Shown: positions 9,540 through 18,509, numbered from the stretch's first letter. The stretch: DNA of 29,891 nucleotides from Basidiobolus ranarum (GCA_040143965.1 JASJQH010000102.1:1-29891); one strand, 5' to 3'. Made by a program: numbers and translations. Notes: generated by a model from the sequence alone, not told the origin.

Positions 9540-10189
9540 AGAACCTTCCACTTTCATTCCCATGCATTTGTTACCACCACTTCATATTCACATTCTTCCT
9601 TATAAGTAACTGGCATATTGTTTTCCATAGATATATTGCATTTTCCCTTTTCAGCCCTCCTCACTTGATTGATATTTCCCTGCTCAGCAAGCTACTTCAT
9701 TCGGAAAGTGCGACCACATATACAGCTCACAATGTCTATATGTAGAAGCTTTTTATTGTGAAGAGAACAAGAACCCATAACGTTGATAGGAGAAAACCAT
9801 TGGAAAAGTATGAGCAAGAAAATAATAAAATCTAAGGTACGAAGAGAAGGAATGTATGTTACAGATTCAAGAAAGCCCATTCCCCCAGCGATACCCTGCC
9901 ACTACCCATCTAATCCTATCAGATATGGTTGGAAATGTACACCTCGCTGCGCTTTGTAAACATCAAAGTACTCAGACGAATCTTTTTCATGATATAAGTG
10001 TGAAGGGACTTTGGTAAAAGATTACCCTCATATATATATATACAGAGTATTATATATGTATGTATTATGAAGGATGAACAAAAAATATATATGTGAATGT
10101 GTGTAAAGGAGGCAAAGGACAAGTGAATGTGACAAATATGCATGATGGATGGGGATGGGGATGGGGATGGTTTAGGAGTAATGAGAAGA
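9540..10189. other. convergent intergenic region with TA tracts and a G-rich block
   Basis: 3' flanks of the ADCK1/Mcp2 gene (+) and the Myb/SANT gene (-). TA-rich tracts lie at about 10029-10060 and a G-quadruplex-like block at 10151-10170. An ATG frame on the minus strand (9692-9880, 62 codons, one hydrophobic run) overlaps a likely poly(A) signal and is not called as a gene. Confidence 0.45.
10151..10170 (+). repeat. G-quadruplex-like block (GGGGAT repeats)
   Basis: Four G-runs separated by AT (three GGGG runs, then GG). It sits 20 bp beyond the stop codon of the minus-strand Myb/SANT gene, so the G-rich strand is the template strand of that gene's 3' UTR. Confidence 0.6.
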
Positions 10190-11587
10190 TTATCGCCTCT
10201 GTAGATACTTGTATTCCAAATCCTTTAAACGAATCTCTTTATCGAGTTCGAGCTCTTTCAATCGAATTTCTCGATCAAATTCCAATTGCTTTAATCGAAC
10301 TTCTCGATCGATTTCTAGGGATTTCTCTTTCATTTGTAGTTCTTTTTCTTTGATCGCTAGCATTTGGCTTCGTATCTCTGGATCTGGATGTCGAAGAATC
10401 TCTTCTAATTCTAAAGGAATCGTGGATACAACTCCGTTATTCGAATGTTCTTCAAACCGAGGTCGTTTGGGGTTCCGAGGCTCAACCTCATGATAAGGTG
10501 AAGTGTGAAGGGGTTCCATGTCAAGCGTAGAATTGACACTGGGTTTCTCGACACGTGGTACAATATTATTCAATGGAAATTGATTAAATAGCGGTAGATT
10601 GCTACTGTTACCATCCAATAACATGGGAGGTTTGGGAATGGGCGTAGTACTGACATCCTCCTGAGGGTTAGAGTCAATGTTGGAACTATTACTGTCACTA
10701 TCTGAAGCACCACCATCCGTATTAGATCGGAATATACGATCTAGTTGTTTGAAATAAACCCAAGTAATAGCTCCATTATTACTAGGAATGGGACTTTTAC
10801 GAATATCATGATATCTGCGTACCATCTTTTTCAACTTGTTATTGATTTGTAGGGAAGTGACTCCAGGTAAAAGTTGGGCCGCTTTTTCATAGAAATCCGT
10901 TTTTTTTCGTGAATATAAGTCCAAGTGTTTCTCAAGACAATCCAGTAGTCTTTGTGTTTCCGTATGGGTCCAAATAAATACATCAGTACTACGTCTACCA
11001 GCGTTAAAGAATGCCATCACTTTTTCACGTGTGTCGTTACCCCCTCCATTAAGGTTCGGAGTAAGGGGTGAAGTTTGAAGGGTTGAGTTTGTAGCAGTAG
11101 TTGTTGGCTGGATATGGGGAAGAACTCCAGTTCCAGAAGGTGGAGAGAGTGGAACACCAAGACCCACCTCCGTAGCTACCGATTGGGTGAATTCGTCAGG
11201 ACCAAAGTGTGAACGTAAAATCCGGTCGATTTTCTCATAATATCTCCAAGGGTTATAATATTCTGGACCTGCTTGACCTGCTTCCTTTAATATAGTTCTA
11301 TATCTAAGAAAGAGTTTTTTAAACTTATTCTTTATCTGCATTGGACTAATCCCTTCAAATAGTTCCGAAGCTTTGTTATAAAAATCCGATTTTTTTTCCC
11401 TGTAATCCCCGAAATTCTCATTAAGAAAATCCAATAGTTTCTCCACGTCGGAGTCACTCCAACTGATAGGATGATTCTTTTGTGGTAAAAAGTTGGCGTT
11501 CATTCTGTTATCACCTTCAGTTTCGTGGGAAGAGCTCACCTGGTTAGTAATAATGGTGGGAGTTTGGGGAGTGGGCTCCTTCAGCAT
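10190..11587 (-). CDS. double Myb/SANT-like DNA-binding protein with hendecad coiled coil
   Basis: Single exon, 465 residues, started at the first ATG (11587); the open frame upstream of that has only a TTG. It contains two related Myb/SANT-like (trihelix-type) domains at about 41-127 and 205-287. Each begins with a Trp segment (ISWSDSDVEKLLDFL and FIWTHTETQRLLDCL), continues with KKSDFY or KKTDFY and LQINNKLKK- or MQIKNKFKK-like helices, and ends near W.Y.. ..DRI.RS. Such domains occur in fungal and plant DNA-binding proteins and in domesticated transposon proteins. A Ser/Asn-rich linker (291-350) and a basic PKRPR patch (373-377) that may be a nuclear signal follow. Residues 393-465 form a charged helix ending in three and a half 11-residue repeats (LExDREVRLKQ type), which should make a hendecad coiled coil for oligomerisation. 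A transcription-factor role is inferred. Target unknown. Confidence 0.82.
   Translation of the reverse strand: MLKEPTPQTPTIITNQVSSSHETEGDNRMNANFLPQKNHPISWSDSDVEKLLDFLNENFGDYREKKSDFYNKASELFEGISPMQIKNKFKKLFLRYRTILKEAGQAGPEYYNPWRYYEKIDRILRSHFGPDEFTQSVATEVGLGVPLSPPSGTGVLPHIQPTTTATNSTLQTSPLTPNLNGGGNDTREKVMAFFNAGRRSTDVFIWTHTETQRLLDCLEKHLDLYSRKKTDFYEKAAQLLPGVTSLQINNKLKKMVRRYHDIRKSPIPSNNGAITWVYFKQLDRIFRSNTDGGASDSDSNSSNIDSNPQEDVSTTPIPKPPMLLDGNSSNLPLFNQFPLNNIVPRVEKPSVNSTLDMEPLHTSPYHEVEPRNPKRPRFEEHSNNGVVSTIPLELEEILRHPDPEIRSQMLAIKEKELQMKEKSLEIDREVRLKQLEFDREIRLKELELDKEIRLKDLEYKYLQRR
10208..10318 (-). repeat. 33-bp in-frame repeat encoding 11-residue coiled-coil units
   Basis: About 3.4 copies of a 33-bp unit inside the 3' end of the Myb/SANT gene. 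They encode residues 424-460 as LE-hydrophobic-D(R/K)E(V/I)RLK units. The bases vary more than the protein, so the repeat looks old and kept by selection. Confidence 0.8.
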
Positions 11588-12193
11588 AACTATGACAATA
11601 GATAGAGGTACTATGGGACTAGCTCCGTACGTCCAAGACAAGAAGGGACACTCACTAAAGAAAAAAAGTGCAGTAAAATGAGAAAAATGAAATAATTCTT
11701 TCCAGTATGGGTCCGAACTGATCCAACCAAATCAGTCCACTTATTCTGAATCTCATCATCCTTGATTTCCTTAATTTATGTAGAATGGTGTAGATTTGAT
11801 TGGTTATTCTGTAAATGGCTTTAACCTTTTTCTACTGATTTCGTGTTCCCTTAGTCAGAACTTTGGTTGATCTTTTTAACTTCAAACTCATTTAAGTCAG
11901 AACCGAGCTAGAATCAGAATGGAACATGTACAAGGAGATGTGCGACTGCTTATGCGGATAAATCTACCACTCTGTGTCACGTGTCCTCGGATGAAACTTA
12001 CATGTGTCTATATGCATCACATTATGATCTGGTTAGAATTGGATTAGCAATCAATGTGTAATAATATTAAGCTTGTAATGCAAGGACGGTGATGGTTTCA
12101 TTGGAGATTTTATAAAGCTGATATCAGGGGAGGGGCAAGAGCAAGGGAGTAGGAATGAGAATGGGTGGATTATATTGTATACAAGTGGAATAA
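11588..12193. other. intergenic; promoter of Myb/SANT gene and 3' flank of TLC gene
   Basis: No coding exon seen on either strand. A perfect CACGTG palindrome (E-box-like) lies at 11978-11983, about 390 bp upstream of the Myb/SANT start. One copy of such a hexamer is weak evidence of regulation. Confidence 0.45.
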
Positions 12194-13115
12194 TTATATT
12201 TGCTTTTCATGGTGTTTACGCCTTAGATAGCTACTTAGATTTCCGACTATAACTACTGTCCAAGCAGTATTCAGGAATCCTAGAGCCAATATGTTGAAGG
12301 TACAAGATAGTGAGACGATCCAAGGAAGATCAGTGAATTTAACTACAAAGGTAGATATCTTCTCTTTTATATGCAAACCAGAGACGGCCAATAGGGTATT
12401 ATTTGTAGTGGTGGCGGCGGCCATGCCAGAGACCACTGTGTTAATTGGGATCAATCCTTGGTTATCGATAGCATACCAGAAAACAAACGGAGCGATGGGG
12501 AGTCGAATCAGTACAAATGCAGCGGCACGAGCGATCAAGGCCATGGTGTAGAGCTTCGTGTCCTTCATTTGTAATCTTTGTAAGTACCAAACCAAATTTG
12601 TAGGTATCACGGTGATTTCAGTAACACAGAAGATGGTGGGGAAAAAAGCAGCTTGTCGATAGTACATCTCCATAATGCATCCAAACCCAACCACTATGTG
12701 ATGTATCCAAATGGTAGGTTCCTCGTTCGTTTTCATGAACATCACAAAAGAGTCATATATGGTATAGCCTAACAATCCGGCAAATAAGACATCCAAGGCC
12801 GGAGGATAGTGAGTGAATATATCATTGTCAAACACTCGAGCAATAAAAACAAGATAGAATGAAAAAAGCCCGACAAGTAAACTGTTCACGCACGATGGAA
12901 ACCTATCAGAAAGTGTACATTCCATATTAGCATGACTGTTGACAGGAGTGAACTTGGAGAACAGTCACTTACTTTTCGGCAAGATCTATACGGTCATTTT
13001 TGGATAGCTTAGATACTATCTCTTGATCGAATCTAGGTACGATGAGCTTTTCGGATACAAGATGAAGAAGAGAATAGAAGCCCGTGGAGAGCCCCACAGT
13101 CAATAAAGTGGACAT
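12194..13115 (-). CDS. TLC-domain multi-pass membrane protein (TMEM56/TLCD-like)
   Basis: Two exons: 12973-13115 and 12194-12935, 294 residues. The junction uses donor GTAAGT and acceptor CAACAG and keeps frame, but the intron would be only 37 nt, shorter than most others here. Exon 1 encodes a hydrophobic first segment and a charged helix. Exon 2 contains the TLC signature: a SCVNSLLVG start like that of family members that read S-x-x-H-x-x-x-x-G, a YTIYDSFVM segment, and the paired histidines of IHHIVVGF, then several more spans; about seven membrane segments in total. TLC proteins include ceramide synthases and smaller TLCD/TMEM56 proteins of the ER or plasma membrane involved in lipid handling. 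This one lacks the longer ceramide synthase motif, so the TLCD type is more likely. It is divergent from HSK3, with 421 bp between the start codons. Confidence 0.83.
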
Positions 13116-13536
13116 ATTCTAAGAGGGGTAGGCGGATTTGGAGGTACGTAGGATGGACATGTTACAACTATTTATATTTTAAAAATAGCGAGTTCCTCTT
13201 TAGTAAATCGAGTTTTACTATGATGAATAACCGATCGAGGTATTCTTATGAATTCGATTGCTCACCATAAGATTGCACGATCTGAGAAGAATCGAGGAAC
13301 TGAATATCAGCTGATTGTGATTGCGATTGTGACCAACTGAAACAGCCTTAGACTATAGAAGTATTCCATAATATTATATGAGTAATTAATCGATTAAAAC
13401 CATCTTTTGGATTACGCCTTTGGTGAAAAACACTGGAAATCTACCAATCATTTTATTTGTGAGTTGAAATAATAACAAACCTTGTACATAATGTTCATGA
13501 TTTCCTTGATTCCTTACTACCTTTAATCCTGCAAAC
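13116..13536. promoter_or_regulatory. divergent promoter region between TLC gene and HSK3
   Basis: 421 bp between the two start codons, which face away from each other. It must hold both promoters. No clear TATA box is seen close to either start. Confidence 0.6.
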
Positions 13537-13841
13537 ATGCCCGAAAGTACAACAAAGCAAGCACAGTATGCAACACTCGCTAGAAAACTCACTGAACTCA
13601 ACAAAAATTTAAAAAGATTGGAACAAAACATTGATGTAGCTTCTCATAATTCTCATGCCGCTACTAAGCTAGCCATCTCGCATGGTTCAATGTAAGGCTT
13701 TCACCCTTTAACAGCTAATGTCCATCACTTAGCTATTTCTATCGCAATTTTGATATATATTTCGAACAACTACTAATATCAATCACTTCGTTGTTTAGTT
13801 TCATGTCCGCTGGTCGTGTATTACCCTCGGAAGATGCTTAA
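13537..13841 (+). CDS. HSK3: DASH/Dam1 complex subunit Hsk3
   Basis: Two exons, 13537-13691 and 13799-13841, giving 65 residues, the usual size for Hsk3. The 107-nt intron has donor GTAAGG, acceptor TTTAG and a textbook branch site, TACTAAT, at 13771-13777. The protein has the family layout: QYATLARKLTELNKNL as the first helix, a second heptad stretch (LKRLEQNIDVASHN), then AATKLAISHGSIFMSAGRV at the C terminus, which matches the G-S-x-F-M-x-A-x-R-V end of known Hsk3 proteins. Exon 1 alone would stop just after GSM; splicing supplies the conserved end, which is strong support for the model. The DASH complex forms rings or arcs around kinetochore microtubules and couples chromosomes to their ends. 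AATAAA lies at 13969-13974, about 130 bp after the stop. Confidence 0.9.
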
Positions 13842-13968
13842 TTTTAGGTGGATTTCGCAACTGACATTCTCTAATACTATATAGAATTCTGTAATATAGT
13901 TCGTTGTTGACAAGGAAATCTCATCTGACTCTGTATAGTGGTTATTCCTCTGATTTATTTACGTTGAT

Positions 13969-13974
13969 AATAAA
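13969..13974 (+). terminator. likely poly(A) signal of HSK3
   Basis: AATAAA about 130 bp downstream of the HSK3 stop codon, correctly oriented. Position and match are the only evidence. Confidence 0.35.
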
Positions 13975-14115
13975 ATGGATGATTCTTCATAACTCTTTGG
14001 CAATGATTAACAAATGCAAATGAAGTAGAAAACGCGAATATTGCTTTACTAAATAATACTCTCATATTCCCTGGTATAACCCCTCTCCGGCCATAATCAT
14101 ATTTTTGTTACTATG

Positions 14116-14430
14116 TCAAATCGTATGAACCAATACAATAGGACTGCACTTGGCACTGGAAAGAATGACTGCTTCATATTCACCACTATCGTATGAATAT
14201 TAAAAATAATCAGGTTAGTCAAATACTTACCATAACTTAAACCAGAAGATCGTTAAAGCAATTCCACAACCGTTGAGATCCCTTGATATGAAGAAATTCC
14301 CTCCAAATCCCCAGTTTTTTCCAACGTGGCTTGCAAAATTCACAAGTCTTACCAACTCTACAATCAGCGAGGAGTGATTGCTACAAGTATCAGTAGAGCT
14401 AGTAAATTTGGATACTACAAAGAAGCCCAT
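14116..14430 (-). CDS. candidate small two-exon protein, unknown
   Basis: Exon 1, 14231-14430 (ATG at 14430), and exon 2, 14116-14185, with a 45-nt intron (donor GTAAGT, acceptor GATAG), giving 89 residues. Without splicing the frame ends only one codon after the donor. The product has mixed polar sequence, a Gly/Trp/Phe segment (KNWGFGGNFFISRDL) and a short hydrophobic run (GCGIALTIFWF); four to five Cys are scattered through it. I recognise no family. The exact GTAAGT at the end of a 66-codon open frame is the main support, and exon 2 is less certain. Confidence 0.27.
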
Positions 14431-14986
14431 AAATAGATTTGTTTACAGAAATGTGCTAGCAGATATATCTAGCAAATCTTATCAACATTTGGTAAGAGGA
14501 CAGTTCTAGATAATCTGTAAAGAGCAATATAATAGCAATAAATCTATTGTATATCTCAACCAACCAATAAGCACCGGATTGTTCGGATTGGCTTAGAGCT
14601 TGATGTTAATCTTATAATGGATATTTACTTTGATTTGAATAACAAACTGTCACTGAGGTTTTTCGAATCCGACTTCAACTCATTTTAACACCCTTATGGC
14701 AACTTGATGTGATTTCTTAACATGGGAAGTGCTAATATTTTTAGATTGAAAATCCAAATTAAGAAGAAATCCCTTGGCATTATTTGTTACTAAACTCACG
14801 TAAAACCTACCTTGGTCTCTTACTTAAAGCAGTATTTTACGAACGGCTGATAGAATTGGTCAATATCGAGAGATAACTTTCCCAAATCGTGATGGCCGGT
14901 GTCTTATTTCCATTTAAGGCATAGCGTACGTTCGAGGTGTTCTCTATTTCTGGTAAGGGGAAGATAATTCAAGTTCCGTTTGAAAG
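14431..14986. other. upstream region of first Kre9-like gene; holds a repeat copy
   Basis: No coding exon seen. It contains repeat copy X (about 14641-14815) and, at 14948-14977, a block shared with the promoter of the second intact Kre9-like gene (TGGTAA, GAAGA, then GTTCC). Confidence 0.45.
14641..14815 (+). repeat. diverged repeat, copy X
   Basis: Resembles 16352-16540, which begins upstream of the Kre9-like pseudogene. Shared runs include AACAAACT, TTTTTxGAATCCGA, GGGAAG, ATATTTTTAGA, ATCCAAATTAAGA and TGTTACxAAACTCAC in the same order and with similar spacing. Identity is clearly above background in the last 50 bases and weaker before. Boundaries are approximate. Confidence 0.55.
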
Positions 14987-14993
14987 TATATAA
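14948..14993 (+). promoter_or_regulatory. TATA box and conserved upstream block of Kre9-like gene 1
   Basis: TATATAA at 14987-14993 lies about 60 bp before the ATG at 15052. A block just upstream (TGGTAA, then GAAGA and GTTCC) recurs with almost the same spacing before the TATA box of Kre9-like gene 2. Confidence 0.55.
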
Positions 14994-15051
14994 TGGCTCT
15001 TCTCTCAGTTACCAGATTATCTTCAGTCCACTCTGATTTCTATTAACTACC

Positions 15052-15957
15052 ATGCTTCGTCAAACTGCCAACTTATTGATCGCCAGTACTTTACTCGGTT
15101 ATGTCGTAGTAGATGCCAAACTCTACATTACCTCTCCTGTAAAAACTACATGGAAAACTGGTACTAAGGAAACCATCACCTGGTAAGTAGCTTCTAAAAA
15201 CTTTCAATCGACGAATTCTTTATCTAAATTTCTGTGCCATCTTATTAGGGAGAACTATGGAAGTGGAGAAATGCCCAAAACTTTCAACCTGAATCTCATG
15301 GATGGAAACGATAAAGATTTGCAATTTGTTGAGCTCGTTGCAGCTAATATAGACTCTGATAAGGGTTCTTATGAATGGACTCTACCTGCTAATTTAACCA
15401 CAGGCCAATACGCTCTCCAAGCGGTTAGTCAAGATATGTCCCCCATATATACAGATAAATTCGATATTATCGGGACAAGTGACAAACATACATCAGAGGT
15501 TACCACTGCTACTAAAACCTCTAAATCTGAGGTCAGCTCTCACGTTTCAGATGCTTCCAAGTCAAAGGATGCACGCCCTTCAAAGTCCACTGACAAGGAT
15601 GCCCACGCCTCAAAGGAGACCCATGCTTCAAAGCCCACTGATGCTTCAAAGGATGATTCTAAAACCACTGATAAATCTAAGGACGCTCATGATTCTAAAA
15701 CCACTGACAAATCTAAGGACTCTCACGCTTCAAAGCCTACTCACGCTTCAAAAGACGTTCAACATAATATGAAGAACGATAAAGCATCATCAGATGCTTC
15801 TGACGCCTCCTCAAAATCCGACAGTTCCAGCTCCTCTTCCACCTCCACCTCTGCATCTACTACTCCTTCGCACCATAATGGCTCCAATGCTATAACTTTA
15901 CCATTGGTTGTTGTCTCTATTCTGGCATTCGCTAGTTCTTACATCACTTTGGCTTAA
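15052..15957 (+). CDS. Kre9/Knh1-like GPI-anchored Ser/Thr-rich wall protein 1
   Basis: Two exons, 15052-15182 and 15249-15957, 279 residues; the 66-nt intron splits a Trp codon (TG|G). Residues 1-22 are a signal peptide ending VDA. Residues about 23-115 form the Kre9/KNH1-like Ig-type domain (Ser-Thr-rich GPI-anchored membrane family): ITSPVKTTWKTG, ETITWENYG, SYEWTLPANL, GQYALQAV. A long Ser/Thr/Lys/Asp-rich stalk follows, with a 12-residue repeat (DSKTTDKSKDAH) present twice, as 36-bp units at 15655-15690 and 15691-15726. The end is a polar HHNGSNA segment then a hydrophobic tail, the pattern of a GPI signal with a likely anchor site at the Asn/Ser residues. Expected at the plasma membrane or cell wall. 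AATAAA occurs at 16095-16104. Yeast Kre9 acts in beta-1,6-glucan formation, but most members of this family are of unknown function. Confidence 0.88.
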
Positions 15958-16351
15958 GCTATCCGCCTAGCCTCGTCTGCTACCCATCTCTCGACCTCAT
16001 GAACCGCCACATGAAAAATAATTCCTCATTGCCCTTAAAATATAAAATTTCATGTAAATTCATCAATTTCAATACCTCCAACATTTTAGAGATTAATAAA
16101 TAAAACGTAAGTTCATAAATATCTAAAGTTTCTTTCAATATTTTATATATCAAGATTTATTTAGAGTAGAGGAGTCGTACATATTTTGCCAGAGGAAGGT
16201 ACTTTGGACTATCAATTCAATGACTGATAAAACAGAAGAAGCAGAGTTCAGAGTGGAAGCTAAAAAGTTGCAAATGCGGATATATATGAAATGATGGAAC
16301 TAGAAGTAATGAATATTGAGACAGAGAGAAGGGATAGTGGTGACAGTAACA

Positions 16352-16540
16352 ACAAACTTATCAGTTATTGTCAGAGTGGCCTTTTTGAATCCGAGTTGGA
16401 TTAGTCCTTACATGGTGAGGACAAAATATTGTATTAACTTAGTTTGGGAAGAGTTGATATTTTTAGAATTCGAATCCAAATTAAGAAAATCTACAGTAAC
16501 TGTTACCAAACTCACTTTAGAATATACTCTACCCGGGGAT
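16352..16540 (+). repeat. diverged repeat, copy Y, fused to the Kre9-like pseudogene
   Basis: The second copy of the repeat at 14641-14815. It occupies the place where exon 1, the intron and the first half of exon 2 of a Kre9-like gene should be. From about 16520 the sequence switches to Kre9-like exon 2 (LEYTLP onwards). Confidence 0.5.
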
Positions 16541-17157
16541 TTACCCCAGGGTAGTTACGCTCTCAGAGCGGGTAGAGGCGAAGATGCTGTATACATACCT
16601 TGCTTTGATGTTACCGGAACAAATGATAGTCATACAACGAAAACAGTAGCCTCTAGCATCACAACACCTAGTAAATCTTCTGAAGCACCTAAATCGGAAG
16701 CTAGCTCTCACCATTTAAAGGCTATTGATCATACGCATGCAAATTGCACATTTAAGACCGAGTTGTATAAGAGCAACAGCAACAACCATACTAGAAATAT
16801 GTATAGTCAGTATGCAAAATGAAATCCATCCTAACAGCTCTAATTCTGGAGTATATAGCCAGTGTCATGAAGTATCTATTTGTGGACATTATAAATCCAC
16901 TTTGGATGTTAGTGTAAAGAATCAAAGCAATCCCTATATTATAGGCCAAGATTTAGATGATACCTATTATTGTGGAGATGATGATTATACTTCATGCTCT
17001 GGATCTTGTTTTTACATCCGAATACCATAGTGAAGATATGGGTTATTCTAAGTGTCCCGAATCTATATTTCCTAGATCAAAAGCATCTAATGGATTTAGA
17101 GTTAATACAAAGTCTATGATTTTCATGTCTGCTATTTTGCTTTCCTTAGCCTGGTAA
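16518..17157 (+). pseudogene. decayed Kre9-like gene, 5' truncated and frameshifted
   Basis: A close relative of the gene at 17526. Homology begins inside exon 2 at LEYTLPGDLPQGSYALRAG (about 16518) and runs to the end, but signal peptide, intron and first half of the Ig-type domain are missing. Relative to the intact gene there is a net 2-nt loss near 16815, which leads to a stop at 16820-16822. A deletion of about 17 nt near 17003, in place of the Cys-bearing segment SASCNTLDL, shifts frame again. The three pieces still read clearly: NCTFKTELYKSNSNN, EVSICGHYKSTLDV, and FTSEYHSEDMGYSKC followed by a hydrophobic tail ending at 17155-17157. It could be expressed only as a fragment. The good preservation between breaks suggests recent loss. 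Confidence 0.85.
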
Positions 17158-17435
17158 AGTACAATATTGCATGTCTTGATAATAAAATTCAATGCTAAAA
17201 GTTCACCATACACTACTTATTTCTTATTTTTTCCATTTGAATATGTCATTTCGAATTTTTATTTCATGAGTTTAGGTTGGAGCTTTGAAGCATTTCCAAT
17301 TCTATTATAATATTTGTCGCGTAAACGCCAAAATGACCTTGTATTTCTTCCTAAATATTTACCTATATTTCATAAAGCATTGGTTAATTTTGAATACCGG
17401 TGATGGGTTTCCATTTATGGTGCAGACATTGTCTG

Positions 17436-17483
17436 TTTTTGGTAAAAAGAAGAAAAATCGCGTTCCATCTTGGAGGTATATAA
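17436..17483 (+). promoter_or_regulatory. TATA box and conserved upstream block of Kre9-like gene 2
   Basis: TATATAA at 17477-17483, about 45 bp before the ATG. The preceding block (TTGGTAA, GAAGA, GTTCC) matches that of Kre9-like gene 1 and ends 10 bp before the TATA box in both. Confidence 0.55.
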
Positions 17484-17525
17484 TAACTTCCCTTGGTACC
17501 ATGTTGGATTCAATCCAAACTGACC

Positions 17526-18509
17526 ATGCCTCGTCAAACTGGTAACTTGTTGATCGTCAGTGCCTTATTGGGTTCTGCTGTGGTAGATGCAAACATTCAT
17601 TTTACTTCTCCTATATTATCTACATGGAAGACTGGCCCCATCACTTGGTAAGTAACTTCTAAACACTGATTATTAATGAACCTTGAATCTAAACTTCTGA
17701 GTCTTCCTTTTAGGAAGAACCAAGGGAACGTAGCAATACCTCAAACCTTCGACTTGTTTCTTGTGAGTGGAGAAGATACAAGTCAAGATGTTCAAACGAT
17801 TGAAACAAATATAGATTCTGCTACGAAATCTTTAGAATATACTCTACCTGCGGATTTACCCCAGGGTAGTTATGCTCTCAGAGCGGGTAGAGGTGACGAT
17901 GCCGTATACATACCTCAATTTGATGTTATCGGAACCAGTGATAGTCATTCGACAAAATCAGTCACCTCAGCCACCAAGACGTCTAGTACATCTTCAGAGG
18001 TTCCTACACCTGAAGCTAGTTCTCACATCTCAAAAGCCACTGACGTTCCCAAAAACTCACACATCATTACAGGGACATCGATGAATTGCACATTTAGAGC
18101 CGAATTATATCAGAACAACAGTAACAACTACACTAGAAATATGTATCACCATCTGCTAAATGATTATCAAATCAATAACATTCAGAGCTTGAGAATGAAT
18201 ATTTGGTATGAGGAAGTATCTATTTGTGGGCATTATAAGTCCACATTTGAAGTATCTTTAAAAATACCCAGTGATTTAAATGATTTATATCAAGATTTAT
18301 ACCAGACCAATTATTGTAAGAACCAAGATTATTCTTTTTGTTCTGCTAGTTGCAATACTTTAGATCTTACTTTTACCTCTGAATACAGTAGTAAAGATAT
18401 GGGTTATACTAATTGTCCAACCTTTATTTTCCCTAGATCTAAAGCATTGATTCTTAATCCAAAATCTATTTATTATGTATTCATTATTTTACTTTCATTA
18501 CTTTTATGA
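17526..18509 (+). CDS. Kre9-like surface protein 2 with six-Cys C-terminal module
   Basis: Two exons, 17526-17647 and 17714-18509, 305 residues, with the family intron in the same split Trp codon (66 nt). The signal peptide is residues 1-22. The Kre9/KNH1-like domain spans about 23-115 (FTSPILSTWKTG, LEYTLPADLPQGSYALRAG). A short Ser/Thr linker (116-162) replaces the long stalk of gene 1. Residues 163-285 form a module not seen in the other intact family members here, with Cys at 166, 212, 242, 250, 254 and 275, several Asn-x-Ser/Thr sites and Tyr/Asn-rich loops (NCTFRAELYQ, EVSICGHYKST, SASCNTLDLTFTSEY, DMGYTNC). The even number of Cys fits three disulfides outside the cell. The last 20 residues are hydrophobic and may be a GPI signal or membrane anchor. 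AATAAA follows the stop almost at once (18514). The role of the module is unknown. Confidence 0.87.

Noticed and set aside
9692-9880. 62-codon minus-strand ATG frame with a hydrophobic run
   Set aside because: It lies in a convergent 3' region, contains a poly(A)-like AATAAA and has no promoter or signal peptide pattern.
10209-10493. Ser/Arg-rich ORF opposite the Myb/SANT gene
   Set aside because: Antisense shadow of the 33-bp coiled-coil repeat.
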